Shown one piece after another: positions 38,701-50,700 of a DNA stretch of 64,000 nucleotides (positions are counted from its first letter, which is position 1; every line of letters begins with the position of its first letter). A program made the translations under genes and the position numbers. Under the pieces are notes generated by a model that saw only the letters and a list, made by a program, of their open reading frames with translations, did no database searches and was not told the DNA's origin. Location: assembly GCA_032622095.1 (NCBI GenBank), contig CP136061.1:17238440-17302439 (forward strand), written 5' to 3'. This stretch comes from Siphonodentalium dalli (taxonomy: Eukaryota; Mollusca; Scaphopoda; Gadilida; Siphonodentaliidae).

Positions 38701-41700
38701 TATGTGTCTGCTTTTTCTTTCCATGGACATTATTCCCAGTGCTCTGGACATAATCAGCTCAACTCCGTCATGTTTTCCTGGTGTATCCCTGGTTCCTCCC
38801 ATTGGTCTGGGCCCAACGGTTTCTCATATCACCCCTGGGTCTCTCGGTAGGGTTCAAAATACTGTCAAGTTAGTCATACCGCACTGAGCATTGACTCATT
38901 TTGCGAGATCCATTATGAGTATTGATTCGGCGTTTCTGGGGGGGGGGGGGTGTCATAACCATGTTTTCCCCTCGGTGCCCCTTTTGTATGTCTTGTGGGC
39001 CGGTCATCATCCTCTGGATGTCGTGCTAGTGCTGCTTCATCCTCTAAGGGGGGGGGGGGGGGGGGGGGGGGTGGTAGGTTCCTTTATCCTATTAGGAACA
39101 TAAACGAATGAGTTATTTCCCTTGCCTATGACGAATGTTTGTCCTGGACACCTTCACCCTGTGATCATTAGGGCACATGAGGTACGTGTTGTTACCTTTT
39201 AGGAGGCTCAGTTGTTTTGGGTTCATCTGAGCTACTGCATATGGGACACAATGATCTATTTTTTGGCACATGTCTACCAAGAAATCTTTTTGGTACAGGA
39301 TGCAGGTCTTTTCTGCATCAGCAGGCGGGTTTCATGGACATAGTCAGATTATCTGCCTCGTGGCCTCCTCCTCTTCAAGAATTCTAATTATAACCATTAG
39401 TTCATTCAGTGTCCAAGATATATTTGAAGGAGATATAATATTTTTTTACCCAAAATATGTATCTCCTATAATAAATATCTTGGACACTGAACACTAAGGG
39501 CCCTCCCAGTTGGGTTCAACATTCCCGCCCCGCGCACTCGGTCAAACGCATCAAACACACAGGAGGAAGAAATTAAAACGGATCAAATTCTTACTTGTCA
39601 TTCGCTTCTATAGCGAAAGGACTCACATGATTCGTCCAGAGGTAAAGTTGTTTAGGTTTGACAGTGCGCGTACTGTAGGTATTCCGTAACGATTTTTAAA
39701 ACGACTTCTATGATCTTGCAAGCAAGAAATATATAACCATTAGTTCATTCAGTTCCAAGATATTTATTATAGGAGATACATATTTTGGGTAAAAAAATAT
39801 TATTTCTCACAAACTATTAAAAACGTGTTTCAACAAACTATATAAAACATGTTTCCACAAACTATATAAACTTGTTTCTCGCAAACTATTTAAAACGTGT
39901 TTCAACAAACTATATAAAATGTGTTCCTGCTAACTATATAAAATGTGCTTCTGCAAATTATATAAAACGTGTTTCCGCAAACTATATAAAACATGTTTCC
40001 ACAAACTATATAAAACGTGTTCCGCAAACTATATAAAACGTGTTCCTCGCAAACTATAAAACATGTTTCCGCAAACTATATAAAACGTGTTTCCGCAAAC
40101 TATATAAAACTTGTTTCTCGCAAACTATATAAAACATGTTTCTCGCAAACTATAAAACATGTTTCCGCAAACTATATGAAAATTGTTTCTCGCAAACTAT
40201 ATAAAACATGTTTCCGCAAACAAAATAAAACGTGTTTCTCGCAAACTATATAAAACATGTTTCCGCAAACTATATAAAATGTGTTTCTCGCAAACTATAA
40301 AACATGTTTCCGCAAACTATATGAAAATTGTTTCTCGCAAACTATATAAAACATGTTTCCGCAAACAAAATAAAACGTGTTTCTCGCAAACTATATAAAA
40401 CGTGTTTCTCGCAAACTATAAAACATGTTTCCGCAAACTATATAAAACGTGTTTCTCGCAAACTATAAAACATGTTTCCGCAAACTATATAAAACGTGTT
40501 TCCGCAAACTATATAAAACGTGTTTCTCGCAAACTATATAAAACATGTTTCTCGCAAACTATATAAAACATGTTTCCGCAAACTATATAAAACATGTTTC
40601 CGCAAACTATATGAAACTTGTTTCTCGCAAACTATATAAAACATGTTTCCGCAAACAAAATAAAACGTGTTTCTCGCAAACTATATAAAACATGTTTACA
40701 AAGAGATAATCCATCTTTAAACATTCATATTTCCATCCAAGAAATGCAACAAAAGCCAAAAAAATACTACCCACAGTTAGCTTTGAACTTTATACAGTCC
40801 ACTTTAGACACGGAGCTTTGAACTTTATACAGTCCACTTTAGACATGGATATCACTTGTACTTTCAAACATAAATAACCTGCATTTATCTTCACAGTTAG
40901 CTTATGCAAGGCCTCGCAAGTTTGCAAAGTTTGGCGGCATATGTGTGATGAGCCATCACTATGGCGACGATTCTGCTGTGAATCCAAATGGAGGCTGTCG
41001 AAGGCTGCTGAACACAAACAAGTTATCAGTCACATGTCGCCTGAAGGCAGTATCCAGGTGAGTTTGTGTTACGATGGTTAGGCCAAAAATAATAATGTTT
41101 TGTTTCACAGGCAATATTTTTGAAATCCGTGCAGGCGGGCTGGTTTTATTTATAATTTATTGCAAATTTGTACTATCTCTAACTATTTTATTTTAACCTA
41201 TTTCCAAGGAAACGTCCTTTGTTAATCCATCTAAACTTCAGTAGACATCGACGTGGTGCAAACAATGAACACTTTTATTTTGTTTGAAGCAATGTTATTT
41301 GAGTGTATTATATACATGCACCAAAGAAAAATCGCATGCCTGGATTCAAAATGAGGCACACAATAAACTGCGTACCTGTGTTTTTCAAAATTTAAATCGT
41401 CCTGGTCTCTAGCATGTGTAAACATTCAAATAACGGTAGGTCTTTATAAATGATTCCAACTTTTTCATTTACATATTTTTCCCAACAAGCCAACCAAGCT
41501 AAACAAAATTGATTTTCGGCAGTCAACCAGCCTAAATTATAGTCTAACCTTAATCGAAATGCACTCGCACCAAATGAGCAAACATAGATGAGCAAATAGA
41601 GATGAGCAAATAGAGATGGAAAACAATGCTCAAAATTACATTAAAGACATATTATGTAGTTGTTCGGGGCGTGAAACTGATAAGTTAGTATTCAGGTGCT

Positions 41701-44700
41701 ATGCCAACTGGGGGAATGTAACATTCTACTAACATCGCCGAATATTTGAAGCAGATCGACGTTACCACTCTATAGAAAACATCGTCTGAACTACGCTCAA
41801 TTATAAATATTTACTACTCGATTCGGGATGCATCTATCGGCAATAAACTAATGAAAACAATTTCACATCGAGAGTCACTGCATTTAATTAATATATAAGA
41901 CTGACAGGGTGTGTTGTCAATTTGGATATAATATTTGTAAAAATAACAACTTTGAACAAGATTATTCTCTGTTTAGTGTTTATATTTGATCACCCAACCG
42001 CAGTGTTTCATATCACTTTAAAACAAGATGCTCTAATTTATGTATTTTGTTGCCTATTTTCATTGTATACTTTCAACCACAATTTTTTTTCTTTTTGCTA
42101 TGTCAATAAAAATGTTCAACATTGGGTTTGAAATACAATGTGGCAGGGCCCGTGAAACAAAACATAAATTTGTTTTGTCCTTGCATATTACCATGGCTAC
42201 ACATTACCATGGCTACAGTCACATGTTTCTAAAAGGCAGTATCCAGGTAAGTTTATGTTATCATGGCTACACATTACCATGACTACAGTCACATGTAGTC
42301 TTAAGGCATAACTGAGTCAGCTTGTGTTGCCATGGCTACTCTTCCGCTGCGAATTACGTTTGGCCTGAAAGCAACATCCAAGTGACTTCGTGTTGCCATA
42401 TTTCATCTGTGAAATCAAACGGAGGCTCTAAAGTCAGCTTTACACAAATAAATTATCTCATTCTTTTAATTTGTCTGGAAATAATGTGTCTGACATTTGC
42501 AGAATGAGGTCCCCAGAGGGTGAATTTAGTGATGCTATCCCACACAGCTGCCTAGCACCACTAAATTCACCCTCTGAAAGCCTCATTCAAATTAGGGAAT
42601 AGAACTGAATGGAAGTAACTAAAACTGTTAATTAGAGACTATAGATACTTCCCGGATGAGGTTTAAGCAGAATGAGGTCCCAGAGGGGGAATTTGGTGAT
42701 GCTAACCTGCGGTGTGGGATAGCATCACTATATTCATTATTCACCCACTGGGGACCCAATTCGGCAAATGTGAGACACACTATATCCAGACTTACAATTA
42801 TGTTAACCCTTTCAGTGCCAAGTCCGATTTTTGTATCAACCCATATTTCCTTGATCATAATAATGTGATACATTGATGGAAAGAGCTCTTAGAGCTCTTT
42901 CCATCAATGTATCATATTATTATAATCAATAAATTTGAAAAATGATCAAGGAAATATGGGTTGATACAAAAATCGGACTTGGCACTGAAAGGGTTAATCT
43001 GAATATGAATTGTATACTGTATCTAATATTTCTATTTATATCATTGAGTAATACATATGTCTCGTCTCAAATTAAAATTACACCTGCAAATGCATTTACG
43101 TACGATGGAAATAGGAATTTTTCAATTATTTAATACATTGTTGATATATTTTATTTATTACTTTCATTCACAGTGGAAGAAGGTTTTTGCTGAGCGGTTT
43201 CGACTTCGAAACAATTGGTTGAGAGGCCGATGTACAGTGAGAACTTTTGAAGGTCATTCCCAGGGTTAGTGTTATATGTTATTATTTTACTTCAGTAAAT
43301 GTAGAATAGGGTTTACGGATACAGATCACTGGTGAAAGGAAGTGAATTCATGTAAAACCACAGCTGACATTCAAGCCTTGAAATAGTGTGCCTGTCATTT
43401 GCAGAATGAGGTCCCCAGAGGGTTAATTTAGTGATGCTACCCGCACAGCAGGCTAGCATCACCAAATTCACCCTCTGGGAACCTCATTCTGCTGAGGTGT
43501 AAGCAGAATGAGGTCCCCAGAGGGTAAATTTGGTGATGCTAGCCCGCTATGCGGGATAGCATCACTAAATTCACCCTCTGGGGACCTCATTCTGCAAATG
43601 ACAGACACGCTATTTCAAGGCTTGCTGACATTAACTCTTTTAGTGCCAAAAAGCAATGGTTCATTGCTTAAACGCTCCATTCTCGGCTAACAGAACTGAC
43701 GACGATAGCAGTGAAATATTTTGCTACAGCTCTCTGTTATAACTGTTAGAGTATGACTGGATAAGGTATAGCTCTCTGTTATAACTGTTAGAGTATGACT
43801 GGATAAGGTATAGCTCTCTGTTATAACTGTTTGAGTATGGCTGCTACAGCTCTCTGTTATAACTGTTTGAGTATGACTGCTACAGCTCTCTGTTATAACT
43901 GTTTGAGTATGGCTGCTATAGCTCTCTGTTATAACTGTTTGAGTATGGCTGCTACAGCTCTCTGTTATAACTGTTTGAGTATGGCTGCTACAGCTCTCTG
44001 TTATAACTGTTTGAGTATGGCTGCTATAGCTCTCTGTTATAACTGTTTGAGTATGGCTGCTACAGCTCTCTGTTATAACTGTTTGAGTATGACTGGATAA
44101 CTAATAGCTCTCTGTTATAACTGTTTGAGTATGGCTGCTACAGCTCTCTGTTATAACTGTTTGAGTATGGCTGCTACAGCTCTCTGTTATAACTGTTTGA
44201 GTATGGCTGCTACAGCTCTCTGTTATAACTGTTTGAGTATGGCTGCTACAGCTCTCTGTTATAACTGTTTGAGTATGGCTGCTACAGCTCTCTGTTATAA
44301 CTGTTTGAGTATGGCTGCTACAGCTCTCTGTTATAACTGTTTGAGTATGGCTGCTACAGCTCTCTGTTATAACTGTTTGAGTATGGCTGCTACAGCTCTC
44401 TGTTATAACTGTTTGAGTATGACTGGATAACTAATAGCTCTCTGTTATAACTGTTTGAGTATGGCTGCTACAGCTCTCTGTTATAACTGTTTGAGTATGG
44501 CTGCTACAGCTCTCTGTTATAACTGTTTGAGTATGGCTGCTACAGCTCTCTGTTATAACTGTTTGAGTATGGCTGCTACAGCTCTCTGTTATAACTGTTT
44601 GAGTATGACTGGATAACTAATAGCTCTCTGTTATAACTGTTTGAGTATGGCTGCTACAGCTCTCTGTTATAACTGTTTGAGTATGGCTGCTACAGCTCTC

Positions 44701-47700
44701 TGTTATAACTGTTTGAGTATGGCTGCTACAGCTCTCTGTTATAACTGTTTGAGTATGACTGGATAACTAATAGCTCTCTGTTATAACTGTTTGAGTATGG
44801 CTGCTACAGCTCTCTGTTATAACTGTTTGAGTATGGCTGCTACAGCTCTCTGTTATAACTGTTTGAGTATGGCTGCTATAGCTCTCTGTTATAACTGTTT
44901 GAGTATGGCTGCTACAGCTCTCTGTTATAACTGTTTGAGTATGGCTGCTACAGCTCTCTGTTATAACTGTTTGAGTGTGGCTGGATAACTAATAGCTCTC
45001 TGTTATAACTGTTTGAGTATGGCTGCTACAGCTCTCTGTTATAACTGTTTGAGTGTGGCTGGATAACTAATAGCTCTCTGTTATAACTGTTTGAGTATGG
45101 CTGCTACAGCTCTCTGTTATAACTGTTTGAGTGTGGCTGGATAACTAATAGCTCTCTGTTATAACTGTTTGAGTATGGCTGCTACAGCTCTCTGTTATAA
45201 CTGTTTGAGTGTGGCTGGATAACTAATAGCTCTCTGTTATAACTGTTTGAGTATGGCTGCTACAGCTCTCTGTTATAACTGTTTGAGTGTGGCTGGATAA
45301 CTAATAGCTCTCTGTTATAACTGTTTGAGTATGGCTGCTACAGCTCTCTGTTATAACTGTTTGAGTGTGGCTGGATAACTAATAGCTCTCTGTTATAACT
45401 GTTTGAGTATGGCTGCTACAGCTCTCTGTTATAACTGTTTGAGTATGGCTGCTACAGCTCTCTGTTATAACTGTTTGAGTGTGGCTGGATAACTAATAGC
45501 TCTCTGTTATAACTGTTTGAGTATGGCTGCTACAGCTCTCTGTTATAACTGTTTGAGTATGGCTGGATAATTAATTTGGAACTTGGTACATTAACAAGAC
45601 GACTTTGATGTTAAATTTTAATGAGCTTCTCTAAATGGTACCTATTAGTATTATTACATTATTATCTTTAATTTTTTTTCTTTTTTCTTCAGGTATTTCT
45701 TGTGTACAATTTGACGACACTCGCATCGTGAGTGGATCTTCTGACAAGACAATCAAAGTAAGCAATTAATGGTTTACTCCAAATTTTATGAATAAACTAT
45801 ACTTGCCTGACATAATCAGGCGCACCCTAAAAAAATACTCTCCCCTTCAATTATTATGCCCCCGACTTGAAGTCGGCGGGTATATAGTCGACGTCTCCGT
45901 CCGTACGTCCTTCCGTACGTCCGTCCATACAAACATTTTGCATTATTGTTCAGCAACCAGATTTAGCTGATATTTGGTATGGTGATAGAGCAGCATGGGG
46001 GAACAGCTACATGCATAGCGCGGGTTTCGTCCACCCATTTTCACCAGAGTTATGGCCCTTTTTTTACTTAGAAAATTAAATTTTTCTCTTGTTTTTTGGG
46101 GTTTCCAGATGATAGCGTGAGCTTGTGTATGATTGCAAATCCTGTATTTTTGTGGATCAGTTATATGAAAATACATGTCAAGTGCGAATTTGGGTATGAT
46201 CTGATGATTTTTGCCAGAGTTATGGCCCTTTTTTCAACTTAGAAAATTTGAATTTTTGCTTGTTTTTGGGTTTCCGGATCGCTTGTTTTTGGGTTTCCGG
46301 AATTTCTAGAAGTGATGATTGTACGAACTTCTTTGGAATGGTCATATAGACCTCCTCGGATATCCGCAGTTTCGTCCATGCTGAATCCGAATTGCTACGG
46401 TCGGGGGCAAATGCCACGCGACAGCGTACCTCTTGTTGTCTCATGGTATGCTTTTGAACGTCATGAGATACTGAATGAAGAGGTAGCATGGATCACATGA
46501 CCACATAGCAGTTGTTTTATAAACGTAATTTGGAAGTGGAATGAAACAAAACTGGGTAGGACCAGTTTACGATGAGATCGTGAACACAATTTTTTTTATT
46601 TTTTTTTTTTTTATTTCTATATTTCCCGATGACCATACCATCCAATGCCTTACATCTAGCACAATTGTATTATCTGTAGCTTAATTATTTTAAGTTATTT
46701 ATGTCCATTTTTTAATCCATTCAATATTGAGTAGACATCTACATGAACAAGCCTTGAAATAGTGTGTCTGTCATTTGCAGAATGAGGTCCTCAGATGGTG
46801 AATTTAGTGATGCTACCCCGCATAGCGGGCTAGCATCACCAAATTCACCCTCTGAGAACCTCATTCTGCTGAGGTGTAATCAGAATGAGGTCCCCAGAGG
46901 GTGAATTTGGTGATGCTAGCCCACTATGTGGGGTAGCATCACTAAATTCACCCTCTGGGGACCTCATTCTGCAAATGACAGACACACTATTTCAAGGCAT
47001 ATACATGAAGCCCAACCATTGTCCGAAAGTTTAATTTTTAAATTAAGTTGCATTTGATGGCAGGCTTGGAAGCATGTCCAGCTCATTGACATTTCCTGTG
47101 CTAATCAATAAAAATTTATAAACTTGGAACCGGAAAATTTCTTTTAATGTAAAAGCAATTGATGCTCATAAATGTCGGTAAAAGTACTCTTGAACTGGTA
47201 AGCTTTAAATAGAAAGGGTTTAAATGGATCTTGGTTCATGCATTTCGTTCTACCTAAATCGTCCTGTACTCTAGCACATGTTCGCTTTCAGAAAGGTCCG
47301 GATCAGAATTCCGACTTTTCAATTACACCAACCAACCAGGCGAAAATAAAACTGATTTTATTAATTGTAGATGCCTAATTTATGGTCTAATCATGCCCAA
47401 ATTTCAGTTTCACCAAATATGCAAACATACATAGAAAACAATGCTCAAAATTATACTTAAACAATATGTTCCAATTAGGTATTTGTTGCATATTTTCATT
47501 ATATGGTTATAACACAAGTTTGGATTTTTGTTTTGTTATGTCAATAAAAATGTTAAATGTGCAGGTTTAAATTCAATGAAACAAACCACGTTTTTATTTG
47601 GCCTCCTGCTGTGGAAGTTTTTTTCTGCAGAGATATAGAGGCAGGGGTCAATTTATGGGTCCCATTCCCGGGACTGAAATCGGCTGATGAACATATATTA

Positions 47701-50700
47701 TATTCACCTAGAGTTCTAGACCAAGTCTTCTCAGCCCAGAAAGCTTGGGATATCGGTTGGGATGATGATGTAACAGCTTGGGATATCGGTTGGGATGATG
47801 ATGTTTTTAGACCGAGTCCCACCCCATTGCTTTTCTATAACAGACATTCATCCAAAAGACGTACTACATGTTAATGTGGACCCCCCACCTTCACATAAAC
47901 CCCTGAATGTGATTGATCACCTGTGACCTGACATGTCCGCTATTAATCTTTCTTCAAAATGATATATCATCTACCATGATAGAAAAGGTATAGTGATGTT
48001 ACGATCATTTAATGTATTGTTTACATTCATTTTCTGACAGCGCAACAAATTGAAATTCTCTGGAAAACTAGGCTTTGTTTACTTATATATCTCATTGCCT
48101 TGACATTTAACCCTTTACCCAACAAACCGGCCAAATAAAGCTTCAACAGCCTAAATTATCTTGGGTCTGTCTCAATAAAACCATACAAATATGGATATCA
48201 TTAGAACCGGCTCATTGACCACATTGTGATAGTTACAGTTATGCCCTGTGCCAATGCATTCTCTTATATATGCGAGTCGACCATAGGTCGCCTCGCATAT
48301 ATAAGAGAATGCATTGGCCTAAAAAAAATCTTTTTTTAACACTTTTTACCATTTTTTCTTACATTCTTTAACAATTTTATAATTTTTAATGTGTTAAGCC
48401 AATGCATTCTCTTATATATTGGGATATCGCTTGGGATAAGAGAATGCATTGGCACAGGGCCCTTCTGTTGGGTAAAGGGTTAACGGACATCTGATATATG
48501 CATGTTTGATATTATCATGCTTGGAAAAGGCTGCCCTCTATGTTCATATATGCAAAGCTTCCATTTGACCTAATCTGAAGACATACAAGCAATATAACTC
48601 CCTTGCACGATTCTGGGCGTAACATTCATTGTAAAAGAGCAAATGGGCGGGACTCGGTCCAAAAACAGCATCATCCCAAGCGATATCCCAAGCGATATCC
48701 CAAGCTTATGCGGACCGAGAAGACTTGGTCTAATAGAGTTCCTGCAAGTCCTTGAAAGCAGGGTTGGCTGATTTAAATCAATTTTTTTTAAATGATTGCA
48801 TAATATCAAGAACTTGCAATATCTAACAAGGTTTTTTGTTAACTATAACATGATTATGATTAAACAATATACAACATTGGATAATAGATATGAAAATGTG
48901 CAGTAATTGTCAACCCTATAGAAACAGGCATACTGCATGGTACCGTGATTACTGCTCCAGCAACGGCCTGTTCCGCTTATTTGTAACTACAATCATATTC
49001 AGCACTCCTCATTACACTATTAAATTTCCTTTCCTTTTCTGATTGCCAAACATGTTAATGCCAACCGAGTAATTCTACCATATACTCTGCCATCTAAACT
49101 ACTCTAGTTGTCTAATGTCCATACTTGATACATGTGTATATACTATATGGTGTGATTACATGTATGTCCGAGGAGCAAAGGTGATTGAAAATATATTCAG
49201 TTCTCAGCTAAAATTTACTAAATTTAGTAGTAAATCTTTAAGCACAGGTTTCCCTATCCAGATATCACAACATTGGAACTCACATGGACCTAGTGTATGC
49301 ACAATTAAAGTACATGGTTGTTATATCTGTACTGCCATGATATTTGTGCTTGATACATTTAGTTATACAAAAAATAATAAATAATAATAGAATTTTGATT
49401 AATCCAGCCTTGGATATAATAAGCAACACCTGTTAGAACCTTCATTTATCAAAGACATTACACAATTGCATATTTTCATAACAATTAGGAAAAAAATCAA
49501 AAAAATCGATTTAAATCAAATAAATCTGATTTAAATCAAATAAATCAATTTTTTTGATTTATTTAAAAAAAATCAAAAACATCACCAACCCTGCTTGAAA
49601 GCCTGTAATAGCCTTTAATTTGACAAATGAAATAATTTAAAGGGGTACTGTACACTAAATATAGCCATTTATGGGACCATTTCCTTTTATTCTCAACAGA
49701 ATATATGCAACAAATGAATATATTTTAGCCATGGATTAGTGCAAAATACACTCATGTGCTACGTACGATGCAAACAACATGGTAATTATCATGAAAATGA
49801 ATTTATGACTACAGCCATTTATTCATTCTCATTGAAATTACCATGTTGTTTGCATCATTCATAGAGCACATGAGTGTATTTTGCACTAATCCATGGCTCA
49901 AATTCATTCTTTTGCTGCATATATTCTGTTAAGTATAAAAGGAGATGGTCCCATAAATGGTCGGATTTAGTGTACAGTACCCCTTTAAGGTCTGTAAAGT
50001 GCTTAAATTCCCATCAAATTGGTCTTGTATAGCCTTGATATATCACCACATACTTGCAGAATGCGTAATTGAGGATTGTTGAAAAAATTGTCAAGAATTG
50101 GTATTAAATGGCCTTGAACTTCAGAATAGATGGCCTTGAATTTGAATTAATAGAAATGTATTGCTCCAAAAGATCGGATGTATCCCTTGCATGTCCCAGC
50201 ACAGTAGGAGAATTTCCGATTGCTTGTATGAAGTTATTAGTAGTCGTGCCAGTAATATTGCACCCACTACAAGCTCTGATGTTCATGAAAGCATCAACTA
50301 GCAAATATCATTGTCATATTTTATTATCTGTTTTGGTTGCTTAACTTTGATATACCTGTGTTTGAGTTCTCTCTATTTCTTAGATTGTAATAATATAGGT
50401 TGTTATAGCATGACATTTGCAAATTAACTTTTTATACGCCCGTTTGAAAAAACGGCCGTATTATAGTATTGGTCTGTCCGTCCGTCCGGGACGCCCGTAT
50501 ACGCCCGTTTGATAAAACGGCCGTATTATAGTATTGGTCCGTCCGTCCGGGCGTCCGTTAACCTGGTTTCCGGATGATAACTTGAGTTAGAGTGAACCAA
50601 ATTTAATAAAATTTGGTATGTGGGTTTATTAGCCGAAAAGTAAGTTCAAGTTCGAATTTGGGTTCCGCCCGCCAATTTTTTGACTTAGAAAATCCTTGAA

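Larger units (their letters stand above)
36770..39100. other. GC-rich ORF-bearing block in intron 4, probably mobile-element derived
   Basis: Composition changes abruptly from AT-rich intron to GC-rich sequence. A + strand frame from ATG 36983 to TGA 37856-37858 has 291 codons. The - strand is also open over about 37183-37830 with more ordinary, hydrophilic composition (e.g. GSEKPVCAVTDEPVWTEAGP). Both contain four 39-residue repeats. No protease, reverse transcriptase or integrase motif was recognised. It could be a gag-like part of a retroelement or a captured gene fragment. Poly-G runs occur at about 38938 and 39049. Confidence 0.4.

Noticed and set aside
38536-38887. 88-93-codon frames as a second gene
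   Set aside because: Open on both strands in the GC-rich block, no domain recognised and no splice-consistent extension; kept only as part of the unidentified block.
40017-40821. Series of frames with repeated YKTCF/ANYIK text
   Set aside because: It derives from the ~24-bp array S10, with frequent shifts in unit length and no gene context.
43831-44430. Long open frames encoding a 12-residue cysteine-containing repeat
   Set aside because: They are the product of a 36-bp minisatellite whose length is a multiple of three; there is no splice or start context and the frame is broken by variant units.
47557-47874. 105-codon frame with repeated AWDIGWDDD
   Set aside because: It lies across one arm of an inverted repeat whose other arm is non-coding, and no family resemblance was seen.
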